From Ischnura elegans (lineage: Eukaryota; Arthropoda; Insecta; Odonata; Coenagrionidae): 64,000 nucleotides of DNA. The notes under the pieces were generated by a model, which worked only from the letters and a program-made list of their open reading frames with translations, made no database searches and was not told the origin of the DNA. How positions within the stretch are numbered: the stretch's first letter is position 1; each line of letters begins with the position of its first letter. Positions 14,661-27,000 of this stretch are shown piece after piece. The translations under genes were made by a program, and so were the position numbers. Where the stretch lies: positions 112,726,629 through 112,790,628 of the forward strand of contig NC_060250.1 in the NCBI RefSeq assembly GCF_921293095.1, read 5' to 3'.

Positions 14661-14870
14661 GGGGAGCATGATAACCTTACGGGTAGAGCGCTTGGCTACT
14701 AGTCAAAGTGTCCCGGGTTCAAATCCCGGGTGAATTCTACGGACACCCCAACAACAAATCCTGGAGTACGAGATGAGCCAGAGAGAGGATGGAGAATTGG
14801 TACCACTTCATTGAACTTGAGTTACACGCCTATAGCATTAGCATGAATGAGCTCTACTTTAACCAGGCCG
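14661..14870 (+). repeat. tRNA-derived SINE, copy 1
   Basis: A tRNA-like head has an A-box-like GGGTAGAGCG and a B box GGTTCAAATCC. A body follows that shares AAATCCTGGAGTACGAGATG and GAGCTCTACTTT with the other copies. A cloverleaf does not close, so it is not a tRNA gene. Confidence 0.6.
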
Positions 14871-17800
14871 AAATTCCGATTGAAACATAAAAGTGAGCGG
14901 AGTTTGTAGTTAACATCAGCGTCAAATAAAACTCAGAAGTGTCGACCGATGTTAACAATAATCACGATTTTTTTAGACAAAGATTTCACCTGCATGTAAA
15001 TTACACCCCTAACAGGTCTAAAACTTCATGCCGACATTTCAATGCCTGAGCCGTTCTTTGCCTTTAAAATCCAAATGTGTTCGGCTACGAGGATGATGCA
15101 CGACTCATGCAAGGACGTAGACATTGACGTTGACGTAGAAATTTCTGACCTGCTGGAAAATCTGAAAAGCCTTCTCCAACGCCATTAGCCGGCACATCAA
15201 TATGTTTTGGCTTAATCGAGAACCCAAGTAATCTATGCCAAGGCCATGCACTGGGGCAGCAACAGTTTTCTTCAAAGTTCAAATATTTCCTGGTCGGGAG
15301 ATATGTTCTCTCCCGGTTAAGGGATCTATCCGTTCAGGAATCAGTTTTTAAATGGGTGTTAACAGTGTTTCATGATCACCGGATTGTCTGCTCAATGAAA
15401 CAATAAGATGGTATAAAATGAATAAGGAATCAAGAGTTGTTCCTGGAGCTCCTAATAGGATCTACAGGAAGATTTTTAGGCCTATTGCAATGAAGTGGCT
15501 TGGATGAAAAGCTGTTTCATGCGCACATCCTAGCATCATTGCTTTCCATTCATTCATTTTTTCACATTTTCTTTCTTCGTGTTTAGAACGTCTCATGGCA
15601 AAATTACTGTTACAATTCGGCTCCCAATCAAAGATCCCAGTTCATTGCAATTCCAGCGTCAGGCATTTCTCATAGTTTATCTTGCATTGGAAACTTGTGC
15701 AAGCAAACCAATTGACTGCGAAACTTTGGAATTTTAGCTTGTAAGTACACAATTCAAACTAATACCCTCTAAATACAAGTCTCGATGGCGACGGAGTCAA
15801 TTTATTCTTATTCTATTCTCATTTAATTCCTGGAGATCGCGGGTTCAAATCTCGATTCGGAGGGTTTTTCTCCGCCAAAAAAACATTTCTCAACGAGTAA
15901 GAGAGAGCCTGTTGGTCCAAACTACGCTCGCATAAATTTAGATGGTATTAAATGAAAACCCGTAGGTATTTCACGAGGATGATCCAGCAGATAAGTGAAA
16001 ACCTCGTCACTCTAAAAGAGCACAGTGGATCCTGAGACCATATCGCAGCATTCTCCACGCTGCGGGCGAGAGTGCGATTTGTCTTACTTAGGGCGCGTTC
16101 TCCTGTCCTGCAGCACGCGGTCAAAATCTTACCTCGGCGGAATACGGCGGGTCGGAAAACCTTGAGTTACGCCCGTTCCCGGAGGCCAAATGGAATTAGA
16201 GCGGCTCTTCATGTTCCACGCGCCTCCACCACCACCCGCAACAGCTTATCTCACTCCAAGCACTCATTTCGGCTCGCAAAATACGGCTCTCTTAAAAGTT
16301 AATGGCACTGAGAGTAAGATGTGTAGAACGTGACGTCGCGGAGGAGTAAACGCATGAGGAAAATGAACAGAATGGTGGAGAGGAAGGAAAAGAGGGAGGA
16401 AGATCCGTCGGAGGATGGGAGCCTGAAGCATGGAACACAACTAACTCCCGATCATCCATGCGCGCGCTATTTGGGCTGCGACTGATCCGCGCATCATATT
16501 TGTACAATCGCTGCGACTTCCCTCCATTTAAAAAGGAAAGCTAAAATGGATTTGACGTCTTCATTTGGGAACTATAAAAGGAAGGACCCATTTTTTTGGA
16601 GGAGTAAATGATTTTACCTTGCGGAATCCCATACTTAACAGGTCCCGGAAAAATTAGATAACTGGTCCATAAATTAGCATTGCAGAGGTTTATAAAACAA
16701 CTTTTCACAATATAATTTATAATTTTGAGCTCTCGTTTGATACCTGAGGAGAGATCGGTTTCCACGCAATGCCAATGTCAAATAATTTGCTGTTTCTTTA
16801 AAAATAACCCAGCTCATAGTCAAGACTAACTTTATAAGGTGCACTATTTTTTTCTCTATCTTCACCCACAAAAATCCTGACTCAACCCAAATCATTCGTA
16901 CATTATGCATATCTCTATGTTATCGGTGAACCATAAAACCGCTATTATCTCGAAAGACAGAGAGTTAGCTACATTGCTCATTTTTTCCATAAACTTCGAC
17001 TGCGACGACTAAAATACGAAAATAAGTTTTCATTAAACTTATTCCTAAATGTTTTAAGTAAAAAACTCGATCACGCCACTGAATAGTTGAAAAATCTAGT
17101 GCCTGTGCCACCTCCAACTGTGTAGCCACTGCCGTGAGATAATCTCATTTCCAGTCAAGGGAGGAAAAGAATTTCGATAATAACTCGAAATGAGGGAAAA
17201 TAAAAGTATGAGAATTATTCACAAATGCTAAAAACTTCTGCGCTGCTTCCACATTAGGGACTCCACTAATCTTATACAGAGCATTTGAACCCTGTTTTCA
17301 ACCTCGAACTTCCGTCAGAAAACGACAAATCTTGGAAATGGTACGATTTCCCTCTCTTTTCCGGGAAGAAAAAGTCCTCTCCTCACACCAAGGGGCCATT
17401 TAAGAAAAATCATCGACTCCTTGGAGAGCTGCGCACGCAGATGGGCTAGAAATGGGACCCGCACACGGGCGCCAAGGGAACATAGGGCTATGAAGCCGAG
17501 GAGTATATCCCCCGAGGCACACTTTTTGCCGTGAGGGCGTGGAAGGGAAAGCGTTGGATTCGGGCCAAAGACACAAAGAAAGGGAAGTGAAATGCGGAAG
17601 TGTAAAAGAAGTAAGGGTTATAGCTAAGGAGGGCATTGGTAAGTGAAGAGTGGACATTTTTATCCAATATTTTACTCTTGAGGCATTTCTTTACATAAAA
17701 GCTCCACTGTTATTTTTTCACGACCGCGGACCAAAATATAGCCAGATAATTAAATATGATTAAAACGCATCGTACATTTTAACTGAAGGTTATCCGTTCC

Positions 17801-19258
17801 ACTGGTTTTTATTACTATAATGTCATTATCAGGAACAAATATTCAAAACCGCTCGAACATGAAGCATTTCGTGAAACCCTACCAGTACTTTTAATAATTT
17901 TGGATTGATAAATAGTAAGTATCGTTTGTACCTTTCTAGTGCTAATTACAATAATTTAAGTGGTATAAAATCTTACCGATGGATGCAAATAAAAAAATAC
18001 AAAAATATTAACGAATAGTATCAAGTAAAATTAATTGAGAAGGACTACACACTGTATTTTTTAATTTACAGTGAATTTCCGCCGTACTAACTAACAAACC
18101 ATAGTTTATTACGCTCAAACCATCAGCTTGTGTGATGAATAGAAAGTACAGAAGACGTGGCAAACCAATAAGAATATGTCAAGGAGAATCGGTAGTACGT
18201 GAGCTCTTTAGGGTGGATAACGAAAATTGAGCGAGAATGGAAGGAGAAGTGGAGTAGTGTCCGTAGAGGCAATTTGGAAACCCCTAGCGACACGGGACTC
18301 GAGGAGATTGGCAGCGCGACTTGTGGAAAGAGGGAAGAAGACACAGGGGTGGTGGGAGGAATGGAGGAAAATCAAGAGATCAGTCGGTTAAAGCGAGGCG
18401 CATTTGAATTCCGGAGAAACACCTCACGTCCGTACACTCTCTTCAGCTCACATTCGACGAATAATCTTCACCGCCGAAAGAGCTGGGGAAATAGGCGTAT
18501 TTAGGGGGGCACGAGCTCCCCTTCCGCCCCCAAGACGCTTAAAAAATAGACAATATTTTTTATACACTCCTGTTAGCATTGCGTTCGTTTTGTTTAGTGT
18601 ATTCAGTAATAGAATTAAAAGTAGAGGGTACTTGAAAAGCTTTTCTTTTGCACGTAATTTCAGATATCAAAAGTTATATCTCAAGTAAAATCGAAAAAGA
18701 AGGTAGCAAACCGCGACGGTAAGAAGCGAAAGTCAGAAATTCATTATGGCCAATTCATAGATGAAAATAATCCGCACTGGTTTATTCGCTATTGATCGCG
18801 AATTAACAACAAAATAATAAAAGCTGTCTAAAAGCTGATATAAGAGCAAAATGTCGTTATTTTATATGTAAAATATTAATATTTTCATATTTATAACTTT
18901 TATGTCAAAATAAAAAGTATATTTCGTACAGTAATATTTGTGTTGTTTCTAATCCCAAATGTGAGAAGATCGATTGCCTGTCAGACCCTTGTACTCCCTC
19001 CGTCCACCGGAAAAAAATCCTGGATCCACCCTTAGCTGGAGATATTCTCTAGCAAAGCCATTGGGATGGTCATTTGCTGGATCGAGATTATGTCGTGAAG
19101 AGGACTCGAGGTGTGGATGCTTAATGTACATTTATTACCAGAATCTATAAATATATGATGATTCAATTTCATTAATGACAATATTGGTATAAAAACTTCC
19201 TCAAACGCCTTATATCACATACTAATTTAGATGAAATTAAGCATCTAACGAGGCAAAT
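14871..19258. other. Non-coding stretch with G+C-rich patches
   Basis: No gene was supported. Patches at about 16010-16510 and 17400-17660 are richer in G+C. A lone B-box-like GGTTCAAATCTCG sits at 15842-15854 with no matching head. Confidence 0.4.
16541..16765 (-). pseudogene. Possible reverse-transcriptase remnant
   Basis: The - strand frame contains LWTSYL and, shortly after, VKYGIPQG. This resembles the WxxSYL...GxPQG segment of non-LTR reverse transcriptases. The catalytic Asp-Asp block is absent and the flanks are not coding. The similarity is short and may be accidental. Confidence 0.25.
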
Positions 19259-19436
19259 TGGAACACAATGGCCTAGTGGGTTGACCTTCGAGCTACTGAG
19301 TGATGTTTCCCGTGTTAAATCCAAGGTTTGACCACAGGAAAAAGGGATCACCCTCTACTCTGAATGTGCTAAATACACACGCATGAGGATCTACCCCAAC
19401 CGATCCAAACTATCCTTCACGAAGAAGCACTGAGAG
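19259..19436 (+). repeat. tRNA-derived SINE, copy 2
   Basis: An A-box-like TGGCCTAGTGGG is followed by a degenerate B box. The tail has CTCTACTCTGAATGTG and CCGATCCAAACTATCCTTC, matching the bodies at 35733-36032 and 62530-62766. Confidence 0.65.
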
Positions 19437-21842
19437 AAAAACAAATTTTAATTCAACGAGTAATTTTGGAGGGCATAAAATAATACCTCTCAGAATCACA
19501 CAAGTTACTTTTTCCCATTCAACATGATGTTACAACATATTTTATACTGATATTCTGATGTTCACGATTTAAAATGGGCGGTAAATACTCGCAATACGGA
19601 TATAATTATCAACACCACTACCCACTCTCCAAAAAATCTAATGTCTTTTTTTTAGGTTGAATGATGGCGATTGACTTAAGACCGTTACTAACGCAAACAG
19701 CGACGTTCACTGATTCATTGGACTAAGGCTCCTTAAAGGCATTTTTAATTTTTTTTCAACTTAGGTAATCATATTGTAGCCTACAATAAGGGCTTTACAG
19801 AAACAAACTCCCTAACGCCCTCTTGGCTTGAATAACGGGAGGGAGACAACAGGAAGCCACACAACTGGATGAATGCTCATTCCGTCTCAACGTTTCAGAC
19901 AAGGGGACTGCATCTAGAGGAGGCCCAATTCCATCACATAGAAGGCTGATTTCTGTGGCCACTTCGAACACATTTTAATTTGTTTTCAAAAATGCCCGCG
20001 GCGTGGTGATGAGTACAATGCGATCCACTGTTTTCAAATACCTTGAATTAAAATGTTCGTAATGGCGAGAAATAGCAATGAAAAGTTATGAATTTCATTG
20101 ATCACATCATCATGTATATAAATTTTGATTAACGCCCTTAATTATACCTTATTTCTCCGTGAAACTCGGATCAATTTGTCCACCAGCGACACAGATGGCA
20201 ACTTTTGTAAACCCATTTAAATGCATGGTGGATGACAACACATTTAGTGGTAGACTTGAGGAGCCTCTTCTGTAATATTCGTGATTTCAGACATCAAGAA
20301 TTAGAAATCAGAAGTCGACGCTAGCGCGCACAAACGAAGGTGTGAATTATCATTGACGGCTCACATTTGATCAGATAACATGTCCATCAATCCGACGCGA
20401 CAGAAAACGTCATCCGTCCATTCTATCCAACGAATCTACGAGTCAAATTAAACGAAAGTGAGGTGAAACTATTGAAATTGGGGCTAATATAATGACAAAG
20501 CAAGCGAGCACAAGCTCTTCAACCACAATGCCGCGTTGAAAGTAAACTTCGAATACAATTAGGCAGAAATGTCGATTGAGAAGGTCAAAGTGACATAATA
20601 TTTTCCCCGTTACTGTTTCGAACATTTCATGTGAATAACTTACTCGGTTTACCTGGGCATTATGATAACTCGTATGTTGGTCTACTAAACGTTTGGTAAA
20701 CGATCTCAGCGAATTATGATGTCGACGATGTCATCATGTTCGTAAACAGGGGAAAAATTAAGTCAAATCTCGCCATCATTAAAAAAAAATTCAGCACTGC
20801 CTTTTTGTAGTAATTGAGGAGATTATTTTGGTGTTACTCATCATCTGTTCATGGAGGGAGGATAACTTCGTTGGCACCTTAGCTAACGGTCTTAAGCCCC
20901 GTTCGCAGCACCTTAACTTGCCTCATTTAACTTTTTACGAACCAGACAATATTCACATTCCTTAGATCTCACAAAAACCGCGCATAAATTGTGTAATCGA
21001 CTTTACAGAACTAACGATAGACTTAACTATCTTCTTTTTTCTATTGGTTAATTAGATGATAAATTTGAATACTTCTCAGCTAATGATATGAATGAAGTCG
21101 ACGCCTGCTATTCTTAGTTATTGCAAACCAATAGACGCTCTTTGTGTTTCCTGCTCCATGGTTATGCCACTTTAAAGTCAAGATATTGAGAACAAAACTT
21201 TGGTATCCGCACCCGACAGGGGAGCGATCACGAGAGAAGGCGAGCAATTACCAGAAGACAAGGTGCAAACCACTTGGAATGTATTGCCAATTTCTAGGCG
21301 GATTTGTCTAAAGCCATCCATTTTCCCCCGAATGTCAACTACCCACGATCCAATGGCATAGGTTCCCTCACCGAACCCATCCATCCCAACCACCGAAGAC
21401 CCATCGTTTGCTCTTCGTGTATTCAACAAGCGACAACGTATCTCGCAGGGAAGAAAACAAGATTATGTGCGGGAGGAAATGAAAGATTCCCTCGTCAGAG
21501 TGGGGACGGAAAAGAGTTTCTTGCTCATGGGGGGAAGAGACGTGAGTTTCATTCCAAAAACGAGAAGGTATGGGAGAGAGAAATAGGATGGGTTTCCGTC
21601 CCAATGCAGGAAGAATACGACGACGAAAGAACAGAGACGGTTTCGTGGACGCACTTGCTCACTTCTGTACATCTCCCAATCCAGCACTTTCAAAAGGTAT
21701 TCATGAGTCTCCATAAATATGCCACGAATACCCAGATATATACATGGCCAGAGAAGAGGTTGGATGGGAATAGATCAAAGTTTGGCCCGGGCATACATGC
21801 ACAAACTAACTTTACATCGAGATAACATATAATAAATAATAT
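19437..21842. other. Non-coding stretch, one long open frame
   Basis: A 173-codon frame at 21304-21825 (+) is the longest here. It overlaps open frames on the other strand, has no recognised motif and no convincing splice partners. Nothing else is seen. Confidence 0.4.
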
Positions 21843-22222
21843 CAGTGGTGGATATACGTGGGCTACATTGGGTCGAAACATACACATGATAAAATCGAAA
21901 CTTTGGTGGTCACCTCTTTGTACAAAAGTATTTAGTTATATTTTTCAGTAAATTCCGCCCATTATACCCACTATAACTAATTAAAATACAAATTATTTTT
22001 AAACTTAGTGCCTATTTTACAGGCTTTGATACAATTAAAAACTAACTTCCAAAATTGCTTATGTTAGTATTGTTTTTTCTATCAAAGAATAAGCCTAAAA
22101 CCACCTATTTTAAGTCTTGAAAATTCCGAATTTCCAAATCCACCAAAGCCCCCTTTTGACTGGGGAGGAATTCCCCAGACCTACGGTTTTGCCCCTTTGG
22201 CCCAAACCTAGATCCGCCACTG
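21843..22222. mobile_element. hAT-like MITE
   Basis: Left end CAGTGGTGGATATA and right end TAGATCCGCCACTG are imperfect inverted repeats about 380 bases apart. No coding capacity and no clear target duplication. Confidence 0.55.
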
Positions 22223-22644
22223 AGTAAGGGGTTACCTCCCAGGTCCTCCGCCTAGCCCCCGCCCCTTGTCCGTATCCTGGATTCGCCTCTGATTTAGATC
22301 AAACGTTGTTTACTTAGTCTAATACTAGATAAAGGGAAAGTGGTGAAGGGAGATAGCTGAAAATGGAAAACAGCCATCAACCCATTCCACCGTATTCAGT
22401 GGAATGGGATGATGGCCGTTGGAAGAAAACTTCCCATTAATTGGGGTCCGACCGGTCATATTTATCAAAGGAAGCACCGAACAAGGTACCTACGAACCAA
22501 GTATTCCAGTGAGAAGAGACAAGAATGCGCACTGAAGAATTGAAAACTAACTATTTAACTATAATTATAGGATTTCCTATACTTCGGTATCTTAGACAGA
22601 TTTTTTGTAACCTACACTAGAACTATCTCCTTAAAAATACTATA

Positions 22645-23140
22645 TTGTAAAACTCGCTTATAACGATCACGCATGTAACGAAATCCCGCTTACATCGAGG
22701 CGACTTCCGGTCCGTTGGAATTTCCTATGATCGCCAATGTTAATTTCCCCTAATTTAACGAGTTCGGATGATACGAAATCCCCGCTATTACGAACTATTC
22801 TTTGGTCCCTTGGGGAATTATTTCCTCTTTTATAAATACATTACGGCCATCTACGCTATTTAACCGTTCCTTACGTTACCATCAGTTGTTCTTACCTGTA
22901 GTCATCACCACATAGTTCCACTTTTCATCTTAAAATCCTTCCCTTAATAGCCGTTTGATGGAAAGGGTGGGACGATGGTTAAATGTTACAGATATGTCGC
23001 TTTAATAAAGGCGATTTACGGATTAGCCGGCAATCCTATGATATATAGGGCAAAATCCTTTATTATGGATATAACGAAATCCCGTTTATAGCAAAATAGA
23101 ACGATAGTCCCCTGAAATCCGTAGTAAGCGAGTTTTACTA
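22645..23140. mobile_element. Tigger/pogo-like MITE, copy 2
   Basis: Ends TTGTAAAACTCGCTTA and TAAGCGAGTTTTACTA are inverted repeats flanked on both sides by TA, the target of this superfamily. It is 496 bases with no transposase. The right end lies 60 bases before the acceptor of LRR exon 1. Confidence 0.8.
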
Positions 23141-23200
23141 TATTTTTATCGCTATCCTCCATCTGGTAAAAAATAACAGTTCTGCATTTCCTCCTTACAG

Positions 23201-24011
23201 GGCCCCTTGGACGGAGACGGCGGCCGGAAGGGGGCGGACGGGGTCAATCACCGCCCTCTAACTTAGTCCCCCGAGGAGGAACACACCACCACTGCATGCA
23301 GCGCAACAGGAGCAGTGGCTGGAGGTCCCTCCTCACCACGGGAGGGACCACACGGAGGAGGCGGCGGGGCGCGACCACCGCCGTCCTCCTCCACCTCCTG
23401 CTGGCAGCCGCGCTGGCCAGGGAGGCTGCGGGGGCGGGAGGCGGCTCCTCTTCACCCTCCCTCCGCACCTACGCCTCCTCCTCATCCTCCTCCGGCTCCT
23501 CCCCCGGCTATTCCCAGTGCCCCTCCCACTCCGAGATCCAGCCGTGTGCGTGCACCGTTAAAAAGAACGGCCTCGACCTCATCTGCGAGTTCACGGACGC
23601 GTCCAAGATCAGCCGCGCCATGGACGCGCTCAAGGGCCGCCAGGGCGTCGTGCTCTACTACCTCAAGCTGCGCCACAACCTGCTCCCTAAGCTGCAGGCG
23701 TTCGTGTTCCTGGGGCTGGACATCCGCCACCTCACCATCCACAACAGCAGCCTTGCCGTGGTGGAGGAGGCGGCGCTCTCGTCCGTGGGACGGCACCTCA
23801 CGCAGCTCGACCTCTCGCAGAACGCGCTCGGCTCAGTGCCCTCCCCAGCGCTCCGTTCCCTGCACCACCTCATCATCCTCAACCTCAACCACAACCGCAT
23901 CTCATTGCTGAGGGCCAGCGCCTTCCAAGGACTCGACACGCTCGAGATCCTCACGCTCTACGCCAACAAGCTGACCATTATCGAGGCGGGGGCATTCAAG
24001 GGGCCAGACAA
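23201..24011 (+). other. LRR gene exon 1 (part 5' UTR, start codon at 23296)
   Basis: A pyrimidine tract ending TTACAG at 23195-23200 looks like a splice acceptor, so an untranslated exon probably lies further upstream. The ATG at 23296 opens a frame to the donor GTGAGT at 24012. The exon is much richer in G+C than its surroundings. It encodes the signal peptide, the cysteine N-cap and the first LRRs, and ends two bases into a Lys codon. Confidence 0.8.
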
Positions 24012-27000
24012 GTGAGTGCACGGATCCGTCCCTTCCTTTCTTATAGCCACCACGCATCAGTTTGTTAGTTCTATCCAAAGGCTTACCCTAGGAATTGAGG
24101 TTTGGTCAGTAGCCAAACTTATGGCATATTAGGACATTATCAATGACTCTCTTAGGGTGGCTCTTCTACCATATAATTGGGAGGGGTGAGTGGGGTAAAA
24201 TATTCCTGGTGGAGCACAATGCCAGATAACCAACTGAAAGAAAGATTTATTGCATATTCTTGCAAAAAATTTCATTCGAAACAAATAATTCCATTTCACT
24301 ACATTGGGCATAGAGCCTTTTCCCGATTCCATAGCTGTTTCTTTCATTCTATTCTTATCCCAGTACTTGTCCTACTCCTTTTGGAGTTGAATATTCCCAT
24401 ATACAGCATCAGGCAGCTAAATCGAGAGAAAAAGGGATGGCTCTTCCTCTAAAGGATGGAATTTCAGAATATGTTTTTCATTTTAGAAATTATATATTAA
24501 ATCAACTGACTCCCTGGCATTTTTGGCAAAAAGCTCCTAGTTTTAAGAGCGGTTGGCATTAAATGTAGATTAGGCATAGATTGGCCTTGTAGGGTGTATC
24601 AATTACTTCATGAATGCAGCCTGGTTAAAGTGCATCAAAAGATTAGCCATTTCAGGTAACAATTGCTTTGGATGACCCCCAACTAAATCTGAAAATAATA
24701 CACTCTACTGGGTCTCATAGAGAAATGAAATGCAAATGATTTACATATGTAATAAAAAGATATGTTCTTTACATCCTTAAATCCTAATATGTAGATATAA
24801 GGATATTTCTATATTAGATAATATGCTGACTCACTATATGGGGCGACCTGAGAGCAATTAAAATTAACAACATTTGCAATTAATGCTCACCCTCTGCAAA
24901 CGGACATTCCCCAGTATAAAAATGGAGGTAACTGAAATGGAAATGGAAAAACCAGCTCAATTAACTTGATCTTTAGCTCCTCCCTAGCTAACATACATGA
25001 TTTCTACTACATTTAGAGCTGTTTTGGTAGACCTAGATTTAGATTTAGCAAGTTTAACAAGAGCTAACCACATCAATTATATTTAAACTACCACTAAATG
25101 GAAAATAAAGAAATAATGGTTTCAAAAAATAATCAAATTATGGAAAAAGTAAATATCCTGAATCTTATGAAGAATGGTCAAAAGAGCATAAAAAAGTTGT
25201 CAATCATTAAATGAGTTCATGAAAAGGTAAAAATTCAAGCCACAAAGCTAATGTTCAGATTAGAAAAAAACATTTGAATCAGTTGAAAAACAAGTTTTCT
25301 CTGGTTTTGGTCACAAGATAAAAAAATTAAGTATAAAAGAGGATGTCTGTTTGTCTATCTGCCATGCATTTCCATATGGCTGCACAGATTGCAGCCAAAT
25401 TTAGTACATAGTGATACTTTTAGTGGCGTCCGACGCATTCTCCACATAGTTTTCTCATTACCATTTGTTATGTCACGTCACACAACTTCTGGGGCAGGAC
25501 ATCCTGCCACATAGGCGCACTTCTTGATACGCTCTAAGGGAAAACATATCTCGAATGATATTATTCTTATCTATTGGTAATCTTGGTACAAAATTTTTTG
25601 ATGGGGCATGAGGTCACAAGACTTTTGGTCTACACACATATGGACACACATAGCAATCAATGTTGCAGAGCGGGGTATAAGCTGATCCCGTGCCCATTAT
25701 ACAGAAATCATTTTTTCTATTGATCGCTGTTCAGTTTGCCTAAAAATTCTGCTATGTGACCATGAATTCCAAGTTCCAACTTTCCCACTTCTCTGGGTAC
25801 TATCTTTCCCGAGCAACACCAGGTGGCCTCTTAGTCCTTGAGAAAATTACAAAATCTCTTCAAATACATCAAGAAACTAAATCTTCAACGAATAAAATGA
25901 ACAAACTTTGTATTAATCCACCAATTTATTTATGTGGTACCACTAGTTTCGATGCAGCGGCATCGACAAGAAAAGGTAGCATCGAAGAGATACCTGAGGA
26001 TGACGCCACTGCGTCGAAACTAGTCGTGCCACGTAAATAATTGGTGGATTAATACAAAGTTTGTTCGTTTTTATTCATTGAAATGAACTTCCACAAAGTT
26101 CAGCCTGTGACTATAGAGATTAAATTATATCTTAATTAAAGACTTCAAATTAACAAGTATCTAAACTATTGAAAATATTCATAAATGCTAATGATTTGGA
26201 TCATTTTACAGGAAACTTAAGAGGCTAAACATTGGAGCCAATGACTTGACAGCTGTTCCCACAGAGGCACTCAAATCGTTGGACACACTCAAGAAGTTAG
26301 AAATGCAAGAGAATAAGATCTCGGAAATCTCTGAAGGGAACTTTATAGGTATGAATTATTATTAATAAAGTGCTCTACCGATAAAGGTAGGTTTCCATGG
26401 AATGCTTAAGAATCACTGGAGCATGGGAGCATCCCTTTCTTTCGAGCGCTTCCCTCTTCAATTCACTGTAAGGCCTACTCCCTTTCATGCAACCCATATT
26501 TTTTTTCCCTTCTTCCTCTCCTTTGTTTACCTACCATTCTACCCTCGAATACTGTTTCTAACATCCCGTCCCCACAAAGTATTCCCTCCATCCATACTTT
26601 CTGTCTCCTTCGTATGTATATCAGCTATAAGCCACCTCTCCTTACCCACCATGTCCAGCACTTTGTCATTCAGCTAAAATTACACTCATTGTGGTTTCTC
26701 ATGGCAGAAGAAAAGCTGTTAAAAACTGTGCATCTAAAAATGAAAAAGAGAATATTTGATAAAATAAAACTCCCATTCACATTAGTTCTTAAATAACTCC
26801 TTTCAATAACTCCTCTCTTTATGCCAAAATGTTAGAGATAAAAATTTCCCATCAAATTTCAATTTCAACAGCCAATTTTCATATGAAAAGAAAAATTCCA
26901 GGTGCCTAAAATCCAAAATCACTGTGTTACCTTTTATTTGTCAATAATTTTCTTCACATACCCGCAAGGCATATAGGGAAAGTTGATAAATTGATCAAGG

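Noticed and set aside
14661..14740. tRNA gene suggested by GGTTCAAATCC
   Set aside because: The acceptor and anticodon stems do not pair, and a SINE body follows.
21304..21825. 173-codon open frame on the + strand
   Set aside because: It overlaps several open frames on the other strand, shows no family motif, signal peptide or splice context, and its composition looks like non-coding sequence.
23315..23954. Long alternative frames on both strands across LRR exon 1
   Set aside because: They are shadows of a G+C-rich coding exon. They show low-complexity Ser/Pro/Arg runs, while the true frame has LRRs and cysteine caps.
25756..26040. 94-codon frame in LRR intron 1
   Set aside because: It runs through a repeat and a palindrome and has no coding signal.
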